DNA of 64,000 nucleotides from Nocardioides sp. Arc9.136 (lineage in GTDB: Bacteria; Actinomycetota; Actinomycetes; Propionibacteriales; Nocardioidaceae). The position numbers and the translations under genes were made by a program. Each line of letters opens with the position of its first letter. Within the stretch, counting starts at the first letter, position 1. The stretch lies in contig NZ_CP113431.1 in NCBI RefSeq assembly GCF_030506255.1, positions 2,108,001-2,172,000 on the forward strand, read 5' to 3'. The notes below the pieces were generated by a model. That model was not told where the DNA came from. It made no database searches and saw only the letters and a program-made list of their open reading frames with translations. Shown here in pieces: positions 1 to 10,078 of this stretch.

Positions 1-442
1 AGGTGCCGCCGGCGTTGCGGATGTCGGTCTGGAGGCTCGGCCAGGAGGTGAGCTGGCGGCCCTTGACGACGTCGGCCTCGACCAGCACCCAGGGTGCGTG
101 GCAGATGACCGCCGTCGGCTTGCCGGCCTCCACGAACTGCCGGACAAAGGCCACCGCACCCTCGAACGTGCGGAGCAGGTCACCGTTCGGGGCGCCGCCG
201 GGGAGCACCAGCCCGTCGTAGTCGTCGATGCTCACGTCGTCGACGACCTGGTCGACGGGGAACGTGTCGGCCTTGTCGAGGTGGTCGAACGCCTGGACCT
301 CGCCGGACTCGGTGCTGATCAGCACGGGCGTGCCGCCGGCCTCCTGCACCGCCTGCCACGGGCCGGTCAGCTCGGCCTGCTCGATCCCCTCGGTCGAGAC
401 GAGGAACGCGATGGTCTTGCCGGACATGGACTGCTCGCTCAC
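1..442 (-). CDS. DJ-1/PfpI family protein (C-terminus beyond window)
   Basis: This is a class I glutamine-amidotransferase-like protein of the DJ-1/PfpI superfamily, whose members act as proteases, glyoxalase III-type enzymes or chaperones; the exact activity cannot be read from sequence. The 147 visible residues contain the early acidic residue region (TEGIE, 17-21), the PGGAPN turn (81-86) and the nucleophile elbow AVICHAPW with Cys114-His115. The family is about 170-190 residues long, so roughly 30-40 C-terminal residues lie outside the window. I chose GTG at 442 because GGAGAGGG sits at SD distance before it; ATG at 427 is an alternative. It is divergent from the HATPase gene at 642. Both could be stress genes, but nothing in the sequence proves shared regulation. 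Confidence 0.85.
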   Translation of the reverse strand, partial: MSEQSMSGKTIAFLVSTEGIEQAELTGPWQAVQEAGGTPVLISTESGEVQAFDHLDKADTFPVDQVVDDVSIDDYDGLVLPGGAPNGDLLRTFEGAVAFVRQFVEAGKPTAVICHAPWVLVEADVVKGRQLTSWPSLQTDIRNAGGT

Positions 443-572
443 GGACTTCCCTCTCCTGGATGCTTCCTGGTCGGTCGTCCGGTGTCCTGCGGCCCGGCCG
501 GTGAAACCGGGCCAGGGCCGAGGCAGCCCGCGCGACGGTGATCACGTCGTCCGCCGGGATCGGGCAGACCCC

Positions 573-598
573 GTTTCGGGTCGTGCTCGGAGGGCTAC
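573..598 (+). promoter_or_regulatory. possible sigma-B/F-like promoter of the HATPase gene
   Basis: GTTT (573-576) is followed after 15 nt by GGGCTAC (592-598). This resembles the actinobacterial general-stress promoter pattern GTTT-N13-17-GGGTAT, apart from one extra C in the -10 part. It lies 44 nt before the HATPase start. Weak evidence; it needs a transcription start map. Confidence 0.25.
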
Positions 599-641
599 GG
601 GGCGGGGGACCACCCAGCCGGCAGCGCGAGGAGCGAGCGAC

Positions 642-1049
642 ATGGGGCGCCAGCACGACCAGGACACCTGCGTGACGGTGCATCTCCCGTACCACCCGAG
701 CAGCGTCCGGCGGGCGCGGCACCTGCTCGCCGAGGACCTGCGCCGGACCGGCGTGCGCGAGAGCGTCGTCGACGACGCCGGCCTGGTGGTCAGCGAGCTG
801 CTGACCAACGGCCTCGTCCACGGCAGCCCGAACGCCGACCGCATGATCGCCGTCTCCTGGTGCCTGCGGCCCGAGTGCCTCTGGCTCAGCGTGGTGGACG
901 GCGGGAGCGTCGACGAGCTGAAGGCGGTGCAGCTCAACGACCACGCCCTGAGCGGACGCGGGCTCGCGATCGTGGACCACGTGTGCGACCGGTGGGGCTT
1001 CGAGCGGTCCAACGGCACGCGGGTCACCGCCGAGCTGGCCTACGCCTGA
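642..1049 (+). CDS. ATP-binding protein, RsbW/SpoIIAB-like HATPase
   Basis: A 135-residue stand-alone GHKL ATPase domain of the kind used as anti-sigma factors or serine kinases in actinobacterial stress and development switches. The N box is S51-E-L-L-T-N56, followed by the G1 Asp in VVDGGS (Asp86) and the G2 loop SGRGLAIV (104-111). G1 is slightly degenerate: DGGS instead of DxGxG. There is no histidine-kinase dimerisation domain and no membrane segment, so a sensor kinase is unlikely. ATG at 642 follows GAGGAG at 628-633. No sigma factor or anti-anti-sigma partner is encoded next to it, so the partner must lie elsewhere. A perfect hairpin follows the gene. Confidence 0.8.
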   Translation: MGRQHDQDTCVTVHLPYHPSSVRRARHLLAEDLRRTGVRESVVDDAGLVVSELLTNGLVHGSPNADRMIAVSWCLRPECLWLSVVDGGSVDELKAVQLNDHALSGRGLAIVDHVCDRWGFERSNGTRVTAELAYA

Positions 1050-1070
1050 GCGGCCGCTGACGCAGCACGA

Positions 1071-1092
1071 GCCGCGACCCGGAGGTCGCGGC
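1071..1092 (+). terminator. hairpin after the HATPase gene
   Basis: A perfect 9-bp stem (1071-1079 with 1084-1092) with a CGGA loop lies 22 nt after the HATPase stop codon. There is no T-run, as is usual in high-GC actinobacteria. Confidence 0.5.
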
Positions 1093-1265
1093 CCGCGGAC
1101 GGCCGGAGCACTGGGGGGAGGCCCCGCCCGCCATCGACCATGTTCCCCGCGGTGACGGAGGTCATGCATCCCGTCCTGCCCCGGGCGCGCGGCGTCCCGG
1201 CCGACGACCCGGCGGGCGGCTGTCCAGGCGCGTCGGGTCCATCCGCCGATGGGTACGGGACCCAC

Positions 1266-1271
1266 TACGGT
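1266..1271 (+). promoter_or_regulatory. putative -10 of the ppsR-ppsA operon
   Basis: TACGGT lies 25 nt before the ppsR ATG, leaving room for a short leader that carries the GGAGG ribosome site at 1286-1290. No convincing -35 is visible. Confidence 0.35.
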
Positions 1272-1296
1272 TCAGGCACTCGGACGGAGGCCGGAG

Positions 1297-2171
1297 ATGA
1301 ACGCGAGCAGCGAGCACGACGTCGTACCGGTCTTCTTCCTGTCCGACTCCACCGGGATCAGCGCGGAGACGATGGGCAACGCCCTGCTCATCCAGTTCCC
1401 CGACCTCCACTTCGAGCGGACGCTCATCCCCTTCATCCACTCCGTCGAGGACGCCCGCCGGGTGGTCGGCATGCTCGACGAGGTCGTCGACGGCGGCGTC
1501 ACGCCGCTCGTCTTCACCACCGCCGCGAACGACGAGGTGCGCGCCGAGCTGTCGCGCACGAAGGCGCCGCTCCTCGACTTCTTCGGGATGCACATGGCGA
1601 AGGTGGAGTCGGTGCTGGGACGGCCCGGCATGCGCGAGGCGGCCCGGCTGCACGGCGTCGGAGACATCAAGCGCTACAACGCCCGGATGGCGGCCATCGA
1701 GTTCACCATCGAGCACGACGACGGCCAGAGCCTGCGGGCGCTGGAGAAGTCCGACGTGATCCTGCTGGCGCCCTCACGCTGCGGCAAGACGCCGACCAGC
1801 ATGTACCTCGCCCTGCAGCACGGGTTGTTCGTCGCCAACTACCCGCTCGTCGACGAGGACCTGGACGCCGACGAGCTCCCCGACGTCGTCAGGCCCTACC
1901 TGGAGCGCTGCTTCGGCCTCACCACGACCGTCGACCGGCTCAGCCGGGTCCGCAACGAGCGTCGGCCGGGTTCGCGGTACGCCTCGCCCGACCAGTGCCG
2001 TTGGGAGCTGCGTCGGGCCGACGCGCTCTTCGGAGCCCACCGGATCCCGGTCATCGACTCCTCCGCCAAGTCCGTCGAGGAGATCTCGGCGCTCATCCTC
2101 CAGACCCTCAAGTCCAGCGCACGCAAGCGGGCGCGTCGACAGCACGACGCCAGCACGAAAGGGACACGTCC

Positions 2172-2175
<4 letters not shown>
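1297..2175 (+). CDS. ppsR: PEP synthase regulatory protein (kinase/pyrophosphorylase)
   Basis: This 292-residue DUF299-family protein is a bifunctional enzyme that phosphorylates (inactivates, ADP-dependent) and dephosphorylates (reactivates, Pi-dependent) phosphoenolpyruvate synthase on a threonine near the catalytic histidine. The family P-loop is seen as A158-P-S-R-C-G-K-T165, and the N-terminus [16 protein letters not shown] is typical. ATG at 1297 is preceded by GGAGG; an in-frame start at 1249 lacks such a site. The stop overlaps the ppsA start (ATGA, 2172-2175), so the two are translationally coupled. Regulator and target in one operon confirms the assignment to the PEP synthase rather than the PPDK branch. 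Confidence 0.93.
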
Positions 2176-4592
<2,417 letters not shown>

Positions 4593-4632
4593 GGCTGGTT
4601 TGGGCCGGACGGGCCGGTGGAACGGTCGCAGC

Positions 4633-5541
4633 ATGCGTGCACCGCTCCACCAGGCCCTCCGCGGCCTCGCCGTGTCCTCGACCCTGTGCCTGTGCGTCGG
4701 GCTGACCGCGTGCGGGGGTGGCGGCGGAGAAGGTTCGACGACGACGGGCGGGTCCACGACCGGTGCTACCGCGGAGCCGACGACGCAGCCGACCGAGGCG
4801 GACCACGAGGCGGCGCACGAGCAGGTCGTGGCGCTCCGCGAGGCCTACGTCGCGGCCGAGGAGGCGGGCGGTGCCTACCAGCGCGCCGTCACCGAGGTGC
4901 TGGAGAAGGACCCGTCGGCCGCACCCGACGACCCGTCGCTCGCCGACCGGCGCACGGAGCTCGAGACCGCCCAGCGGGAACGGGACGACACCCTCGAGGC
5001 GATCGGTGAGGAGCGTGCGCTCGCCGAGCCGGACGTGCGCGCAGCGTACGACGCGCTGGTCGAGGCCCACGGGGGCTATCGCGACTTCACCGACGCCTTC
5101 TACCTCGACTTCCCGCTGATGAAGAAGTCCTTCAGCGCCTGCACGGACGCCTTCGAGCTCGAGGAGGACCCGGACACCTCCAGCATCCGCGCCGTCGCCC
5201 AGGCGTGGCTGCGCCAGCACACCGCGGCGGTCACGGACTGCCGGCCGGTCCTGGCGCAGCTGCGGGAGTCGGACAACGACTGGTTCTCCCGGTACGCCGC
5301 CGGCCTGGCCGACGTGCTGGAGCGTCGCGAGCGTGCGATGACCCGGGCTCGCGATGCCGAGATCAGCCCCGACGCGGCCGTCCGGGCGCTCAAGGCGGCC
5401 AACGCCGACTTCAAGGTCCTCGGGAGCACGAACACCGACTACTCCGGCGAGATGGGACGCCGCGGCGCGAGCGAGGAGTACGACGCGCTGCACGCCGCCC
5501 TCGACGAGCAGCTGGGCGGCCACGGCACCGCGGAGGAGTGA
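4633..5541 (+). CDS. putative lipoprotein, function unknown
   Basis: A 302-residue secreted protein I do not recognise. From ATG at 4633 it starts with a basic residue, a hydrophobic stretch and the lipobox L24-T-A-C27, so it should be lipidated and anchored outside the membrane. A Gly/Thr/Ala-rich linker (about 28-58) precedes a long, mostly helical, charged domain rich in Glu, Ala and Arg with coiled-coil character. An upstream in-frame start at 4600 would place residues before the signal peptide and is less likely. It is independent of ppsA by a 40-nt gap and converges on the next small minus-strand gene, whose stop abuts its own. Confidence 0.7.
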   Translation: MRAPLHQALRGLAVSSTLCLCVGLTACGGGGGEGSTTTGGSTTGATAEPTTQPTEADHEAAHEQVVALREAYVAAEEAGGAYQRAVTEVLEKDPSAAPDDPSLADRRTELETAQRERDDTLEAIGEERALAEPDVRAAYDALVEAHGGYRDFTDAFYLDFPLMKKSFSACTDAFELEEDPDTSSIRAVAQAWLRQHTAAVTDCRPVLAQLRESDNDWFSRYAAGLADVLERRERAMTRARDAEISPDAAVRALKAANADFKVLGSTNTDYSGEMGRRGASEEYDALHAALDEQLGGHGTAEE

Positions 5542-5733
5542 TCACCACTCGGCCGCGTCGCGGCGTCGGCGCACGAACGCCTCACCGACATCGACGAGGC
5601 CGATGATCCCCAGGACGGTCCCGAGCGGTCGTCCCCGGAACCACAGGACCTCGGTCTCGGGGTAGCCCAGCGCCAGCACGGCGCCGGCTCCCACCAGGCA
5701 GAGACCGATGACCAGCTGCGTCGCGAAGCTCAT
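5542..5733 (-). CDS. small membrane protein, function unknown
   Basis: A 63-residue protein with two likely transmembrane helices (about 5-22 and 34-53) and a basic C-terminal tail RRRRDAAEW. I chose ATG at 5733 because the hydrophobic segment starts directly after it; the frame is open upstream to 5820 but that extension is Pro/Arg-rich and unlike a protein N-terminus. No family recognised. The stop codon directly abuts the stop of the convergent lipoprotein gene. Confidence 0.5.
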   Translation of the reverse strand: MSFATQLVIGLCLVGAGAVLALGYPETEVLWFRGRPLGTVLGIIGLVDVGEAFVRRRRDAAEW

Positions 5734-5849
5734 GCCCCGACCCTGCCCGGGGTCCCGGTCCCTGCGCATCGGCGGATGGGAGGGGAGCAGCCCGACGAAA
5801 GTCGTCCCGGGTCCGTCCATCGGACGAGTTCGTCGACCCGCCGGACGCG

Positions 5850-5889
5850 AAGAGCCCCTGACCCGCGTCTCCGCTGGTCAGGGGCTCTT
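5850..5889 (-). terminator. terminator after tRNA-Leu
   Basis: A perfect 14-bp inverted repeat (5850-5863 with 5876-5889, arms AAGAGCCCCTGACC) with a 12-nt loop lies 7 nt downstream of the tRNA-Leu gene in its direction of transcription. Confidence 0.8.
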
Positions 5890-5896
5890 CGATCGG

Positions 5897-5982
5897 TGTC
5901 CGAGGGGGGACTTGAACCCCCACGCCCTAATACGGGCACTAGCACCTCAAGCTAGCGCGTCTGCCAATTCCGCCACCCGGAC
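5897..5982 (-). tRNA. tRNA-Leu, anticodon GAG
   Basis: An 86-nt class II tRNA. The acceptor stem pairs GTCCGGG with CTCGGAC (one G-T), discriminator A. The D arm is TGGCAGACG-type, and the anticodon loop TTGAGGT gives anticodon GAG, which reads CUC/CUU leucine codons. A long variable arm and the T loop GGTTCAAGTCC follow. CCA is not encoded (the next bases are CCG). It is divergent from the M20 peptidase gene and is followed by a strong terminator, so it is probably a single transcription unit. Confidence 0.95.
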
Positions 5983-6060
5983 GAGTGCGGAGAAACCGTA
6001 CTACAGAGATGTCGTACCGACGGAATCGGGGCGTGTGCGCACCGGTGTCATGCTGAGGCC

Positions 6061-7401
6061 ATGCCGAACGACGACCGCTCCGACGCTCCGCAGACCGCCC
6101 ACGACCCGGCCGCAGAGGTGGTCGAGCTCTGCCGTGACCTGATCCGGATCGACACCTCGAACTACGGCGACCAGGACGGCCCGGGGGAGCGGAGGGCGGC
6201 CGAGCACGTCGCGACGCTGCTCGACGAGGTCGGCATCGAGTCCCGCATGATCGAGTCCGAGCCGGGCCGTACGTCGGTCATCGCGCGGTGGGGCGGCGCG
6301 GGCGCCGGCGGCAGGGACGACGCGCTACTGCTCCACGGCCACCTCGACGTCGTGCCGGCCGCGGCCGAGGACTGGCAGGTGGACCCGTTCTCCGGCGAGG
6401 TCCAGGACGGCTACGTCTGGGGGCGCGGCGCGGTCGACATGAAGGACTTCGACGCGATGCTCCTCTCCGTCGTCCGCGCCCGGCAACGGGCCGGCCGGGT
6501 CCCCGAGCGCCCGATCGTCCTGTGCTTCACCGCCGACGAGGAGGCGGGCGGCCACAAGGGCGCCCAGGTGATCGTCGACGAGCACGCCGAGGAGCTGGAG
6601 GGCGTCACGGAGGCGGTCGGCGAGGTCGGCGGGTTCTCCGCGACCGTGCGCGGCCGGCGCGTGTACCTCATCGAGGCCGCCGAGAAGGGCATGGCCTGGA
6701 TGAAGCTGACCGCCCGCGGCCGAGCCGGCCACGGCTCGATGATCAACACCGACAACGCCGTCACGCGGCTCAGCGCCGCCGTGGCGCGCATCGGCGCCCA
6801 CCAGTGGCCCGTGCGCCTGACCCCGACCATGGAGGTGCTCCTGGCGACGGTCGCGGACCTCGCCGGTACCGAGGCCACGCCGGAGAACGCTCCCGCCCTC
6901 ATCGAGGAGTTCGGGGGAGCGGCCCGCATGCTCGGCGCGGTGATCACCAACACGACCAACCCGACGATGCTGTCGGCCGGCTACAAGGTCAACGTCATCC
7001 CCACCGAGGCCACCGCGTACGTCGACGGCCGGTTCCTCCCCGGCTTCGAGGACGAGTTCTTCGCGACGCTGGCCGAGCTGACCGGCGAGGGCGTCGAGAT
7101 CGAGCACGTCTCCCACCAGCAGCCCTGGGAGACGCCGTACGAGGGGCACCTCGTCGACGCCATGACCCGCTCGATCCTCGCCGAGGACGAGGACGCCGTG
7201 GTCGCGCCGTACCTGATGAGCGGTGGCACCGACGCCAAGCACTTCCGCAGGCTCGGGATGCGCTCCTACGGCTTCGCGCCGCTGCGCCTGCCGGCGGACC
7301 TCGACTTCACCGCGCTCTTCCACGGCGTCGACGAGCGGGTGCCGGTCGACGCGCTGGAGTTCGGCGCGCGCGTCTTCGACCGCTTCCTCGACGACGTCTG
7401 A
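6061..7401 (+). CDS. M20/M25/M40 family metallopeptidase
   Basis: A 446-residue cytoplasmic di-zinc amidohydrolase of the dipeptidase/ArgE/DapE superfamily; the substrate is likely a peptide or N-acylated amino acid but cannot be fixed. Metal and catalytic residues are visible: His94 and Asp96 in HGHLDVVP, bridging Asp126 in WGRGAVDMKD, catalytic Glu160 with Glu161 in TADEEAGG, and the late His421 in LFHGVDE. The lid domain GRAGHGSM (about 221-228) is intact. The CATGCT hexamer 6 nt before ATG hints at a leaderless start. It stands alone between tRNA-Leu and the convergent DUF5703 gene. Confidence 0.9.
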   Translation: MPNDDRSDAPQTAHDPAAEVVELCRDLIRIDTSNYGDQDGPGERRAAEHVATLLDEVGIESRMIESEPGRTSVIARWGGAGAGGRDDALLLHGHLDVVPAAAEDWQVDPFSGEVQDGYVWGRGAVDMKDFDAMLLSVVRARQRAGRVPERPIVLCFTADEEAGGHKGAQVIVDEHAEELEGVTEAVGEVGGFSATVRGRRVYLIEAAEKGMAWMKLTARGRAGHGSMINTDNAVTRLSAAVARIGAHQWPVRLTPTMEVLLATVADLAGTEATPENAPALIEEFGGAARMLGAVITNTTNPTMLSAGYKVNVIPTEATAYVDGRFLPGFEDEFFATLAELTGEGVEIEHVSHQQPWETPYEGHLVDAMTRSILAEDEDAVVAPYLMSGGTDAKHFRRLGMRSYGFAPLRLPADLDFTALFHGVDERVPVDALEFGARVFDRFLDDV

Positions 7402-7407
7402 GCGCCC

Positions 7408-7626
7408 TCAGGCGGTGCGGACCGCCCGGATGATCTTGCGGCGCAGGATCACCCGGCGGGTGCCGTCGGGGGTGATCCGGACCCGGTCGAGCTCCCAGCC
7501 GCCGTGCTCGGCGCGCTCGACCAGCAGCTTGGTGACGACGTTGCGGGGGAACTCGCGGGAGAACGTGATCTTGTCGAACTCCCACTCGACCCCGCGGTTC
7601 AGCGGCAGACGGTGGACCCGGGACAT
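7408..7626 (-). CDS. DUF5703 family protein
   Basis: A 72-residue soluble protein matching the small actinobacterial DUF5703 family (VEWEFDKITFSREFPRN start, VTKLLVERAEHGGWELDRV core, basic C-terminus). Function unknown. ATG at 7626 lies 4 nt after the stop of the aldo/keto reductase gene, so the two form an operon read leftwards. It converges with the M20 peptidase (stops 7401 and 7408). Confidence 0.75.
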   Translation of the reverse strand: MSRVHRLPLNRGVEWEFDKITFSREFPRNVVTKLLVERAEHGGWELDRVRITPDGTRRVILRRKIIRAVRTA

Positions 7627-7630
7627 GCGT

Positions 7631-8578
7631 TCATTCTCCGGACACGTCGTCGAGAGCGTCGACGATCTCGGCTGGCAGGACGAGCTCCTCGACGCCCAGG
7701 GCGCCCCGGAGCTGGGCCGCGGTGCGGGCACCGACGATGGGCGAGGTGACGCCCGGCTGGTCGCGCACCCAGACCAGCGCCACCTCGAGCGGCGTCCAGC
7801 CCAGGCCGTCGGCGGCGCGGGCCACGGCCTCGACGATGCCGGCGGAGCGCTCGTTGAGGTAGGTGCCGACGAAGCCGGCGAAGTGGGAGGACGCCGCACG
7901 GGAGTCCGAGGGGGTCCCGGAGCGGTACTTGCCGGTCAGCACGCCCCGGCCGAGCGGCGACCAGGGCAGCACGCCCACGCCGAGCGCCTCGCAGGCGGGG
8001 AGGACCTCCTGCTCGATGCCGCGGTTGAGCAGGGAGTACTCGACCTGGGTCGAGGCCAGCACCGCCCGCCCCGGGACGGCGCGCTGCCAGGTGGCGGCCT
8101 GGGCGGTCTGCCAGCCGGTGTAGTTCGAGACCCCGACGTAGGACACCCGGCCCGAGGTGACCGCGATGTCCAGGGCGGAAAGGGTCTCCTCGAGCGGGGT
8201 CTCGTCGGACCAGAGGTGGACCTGCCACAGGTCGACGTGGTCGACGCCGAGCCGCTCGAGCGAGGCGTCGAGGGTGGTGAGCAGGTGGCCGCGGGAGGTG
8301 TTGTACTCCCGCCCACCGCGGCGCGAGCCGATGCCGGCCTTGGTCGCCAGCACGACGTCCTCGCGGGCGACCACGTCACCGAGGAGGGAGCCGATCAGCT
8401 CCTCCGAGGCGCCGCCGCCGTACCCGGCCGCGGTGTCGAGGAGCGTGCCGCCCGCCTCGGCGAACGCGACCAGCTGGTCGCGCGCCTCGTGCTCGTCGGT
8501 GTCGCGACCCCACGTCATCGTGCCCAGGCCCAGGCGCGAGACCTTCAAGCCGGTGGCACCCAGAGACCTGTGCTGCAT
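7631..8578 (-). CDS. aldo/keto reductase
   Basis: A 315-residue NADPH-dependent (beta/alpha)8-barrel oxidoreductase acting on carbonyl compounds. The catalytic tetrad is present: Asp48 and Tyr53 (LLDTAAGYG), Lys80 (LATKAGIG) and His121 (DLWQVHLW). The C-terminal cofactor signature PIVGARTAAQL is also seen. Substrate unknown. TACCTT ends 6 nt before the ATG with no SD, suggesting a leaderless transcript. It is divergent from uppP with 74 bp between the start codons. Confidence 0.9.
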   Translation of the reverse strand: MQHRSLGATGLKVSRLGLGTMTWGRDTDEHEARDQLVAFAEAGGTLLDTAAGYGGGASEELIGSLLGDVVAREDVVLATKAGIGSRRGGREYNTSRGHLLTTLDASLERLGVDHVDLWQVHLWSDETPLEETLSALDIAVTSGRVSYVGVSNYTGWQTAQAATWQRAVPGRAVLASTQVEYSLLNRGIEQEVLPACEALGVGVLPWSPLGRGVLTGKYRSGTPSDSRAASSHFAGFVGTYLNERSAGIVEAVARAADGLGWTPLEVALVWVRDQPGVTSPIVGARTAAQLRGALGVEELVLPAEIVDALDDVSGE

Positions 8579-8652
8579 GCCGACAAGGTAGTGGGCGACG
8601 CCCCGGGCGGCGTGCCCGGCTCGCGGTACCGGTGTCCGTAGGATCCTCGCCC

Positions 8653-9477
8653 GTGTGGGACTTCCTCCAGGCCGTCGTGCTGGGCACGATCCAGGGACTC
8701 ACCGAGTTCCTACCGATCTCGAGCAGCGCGCACCTGCGGATCTTCCCCGAGCTCTTCGGCTGGGGTGACCCGGGCGCGGCGTTCACCGCGGTGATCCAGA
8801 TCGGCACCGAGCTCGCGGTCCTTCTCTACTTCCGCCACGACATCTGGCGGATCGCCTCGGCGTGGCTGCGGTCCCTGGTCCGGCCGGAGCACCGCGGCAC
8901 GCTCGACGCCCGGATGGGCTGGTTCATCATCGTCGGCTCGTTGCCGATCGTGCTGCTCGGCGTGGCCCTCAAGGACGTGATCGAGTCCGACTTCCGGAGC
9001 CTGTGGATCATCGGCACCACGCTGATCGTGCTCGGCCTGGTGCTCGGCGTCGCGGACCGCGTGGGGTCCTCGGACAAGACGATCAGGCAGATGACGCTGC
9101 GCGACGCCGTGCTGATGGGGCTGGCGCAGGCCTGCGCCCTCGTGCCCGGGGTGAGCCGCTCCGGCGCGACGCTGTCGATGGGCCGGATCCTCGGCTACGA
9201 CCGGGAGGCGGCCACCCGCTACGCCTTCCTGCTCGCCATCCCGGCCGTCGTCGGCGCCGGGCTCTTCGAGCTCAAGGAGATCCCGCACGGCGACAACACC
9301 TACGGCTGGGGTCCGACGATCACCGCGACGGTGGTCTCGTTCATCGTCGGGTACGCCGCGATCGCCTGGCTGCTGCGCTACGTCTCGACCCGCTCCTACG
9401 CGCCGTTCGTGATCTACCGCGTCGGGCTGGGCGCGCTCGTGCTGGTGCTCGTCGGCACCGGCGTGCTCGCCGCCTGA
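8653..9477 (+). CDS. uppP: undecaprenyl-diphosphatase
   Basis: This 274-residue integral membrane phosphatase dephosphorylates undecaprenyl pyrophosphate to recycle the lipid carrier of cell-wall synthesis; overexpression of the family gives bacitracin resistance. The two signature regions are present, (E)FLPISSSAHL near residues 16-27 and PGVSRSGATLS around 165-175, with about eight hydrophobic segments. GTG at 8653 gives the family-typical WxFLQAVVLGxxQGLTE start; a GTG at 8632 would add seven unlikely residues. TAGGAT at 8639-8644 fits as a -10 for a nearly leaderless mRNA. Confidence 0.93.
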   Translation: MWDFLQAVVLGTIQGLTEFLPISSSAHLRIFPELFGWGDPGAAFTAVIQIGTELAVLLYFRHDIWRIASAWLRSLVRPEHRGTLDARMGWFIIVGSLPIVLLGVALKDVIESDFRSLWIIGTTLIVLGLVLGVADRVGSSDKTIRQMTLRDAVLMGLAQACALVPGVSRSGATLSMGRILGYDREAATRYAFLLAIPAVVGAGLFELKEIPHGDNTYGWGPTITATVVSFIVGYAAIAWLLRYVSTRSYAPFVIYRVGLGALVLVLVGTGVLAA

Positions 9478-9520
9478 GGCCGCGGGCCGGCGGACGTCGG
9501 GGTCTGACCGGGCGCGCAGA

Positions 9521-9603
9521 TTTCATCGGCCGGCCGACGAACCTGTCGCTCGGCCGATGAAGCTTCAGCGGCCAACCGTGAGTTCCAGCGGCCAGCCGAT
9601 GAA
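9521..9603. repeat. palindromic TTCATCGGC/GGCCGATGAA repeat tract
   Basis: Four degenerate units built from TTCATCGGC or TTCAGCGGCC and their complement lie head to head (for example 9522-9541, and GGCCGATGAAGCTTCAGCGG around 9552). The same units occur at 58494-58580, about 49 kb away. No coding potential. Confidence 0.7.
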
Positions 9604-9654
9604 GTGTCCGCCGCGGGCGGTCGCGACGAGGACGGCGACAACGTCGACGTCGGT

Positions 9655-10017
9655 CTAGCCGCAGTCCCCGCCACCGCCACCGCCGCCGCAGTCGCTGCCG
9701 CCGGCGAACCCACCGCCGACGACGGCGCCCCCGGCGCCCCCGGCGCCGCCGACCTGCCGCCGGGAGGCCTCCGGCACCCGCCAGCGGCCGGACTGGCCGG
9801 GCAGCCGCGGGGTGGCCGTGACGAGGAACAGGGCCGCGATGCCGACGGCGACGAGCCCGCCGAGCAGCACCACGGCGACGCTGGCGGCGTTGTCGCGCTG
9901 GAGGGCCAGCGCGAGGCAGGCGCCCAGGACGAGGGCCGAGGCCCCGCCGAAGGCGGCCCACGTCGCGCGGGACCGGGCGGTGGTGGCGCTGGCGCTGGCG
10001 CTGCGACGGTCGTCCAT
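9655..10017 (-). CDS. small membrane protein with Gly/Cys-rich tail
   Basis: A 120-residue protein with two adjacent transmembrane helices (about 21-40 and 45-69), a basic segment, and a glycine-rich C-terminus ending GGSDCGGGGGGGDCG. Similar Gly/Cys tails occur on some actinobacterial membrane proteins of unknown role, but I cannot name a family. ATG at 10017 has no clear SD. Gene context (uppP on one side, corA on the other, 61 bp apart on the same strand) gives no functional clue. Confidence 0.55.
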   Translation of the reverse strand: MDDRRSASASATTARSRATWAAFGGASALVLGACLALALQRDNAASVAVVLLGGLVAVGIAALFLVTATPRLPGQSGRWRVPEASRRQVGGAGGAGGAVVGGGFAGGSDCGGGGGGGDCG

Positions 10018-10078
10018 GACCCGAGTGTGCGGCAGGAACCGCTGCGTGAACAGTGCCCGCAGGCCGTCGTTCCCGGGG

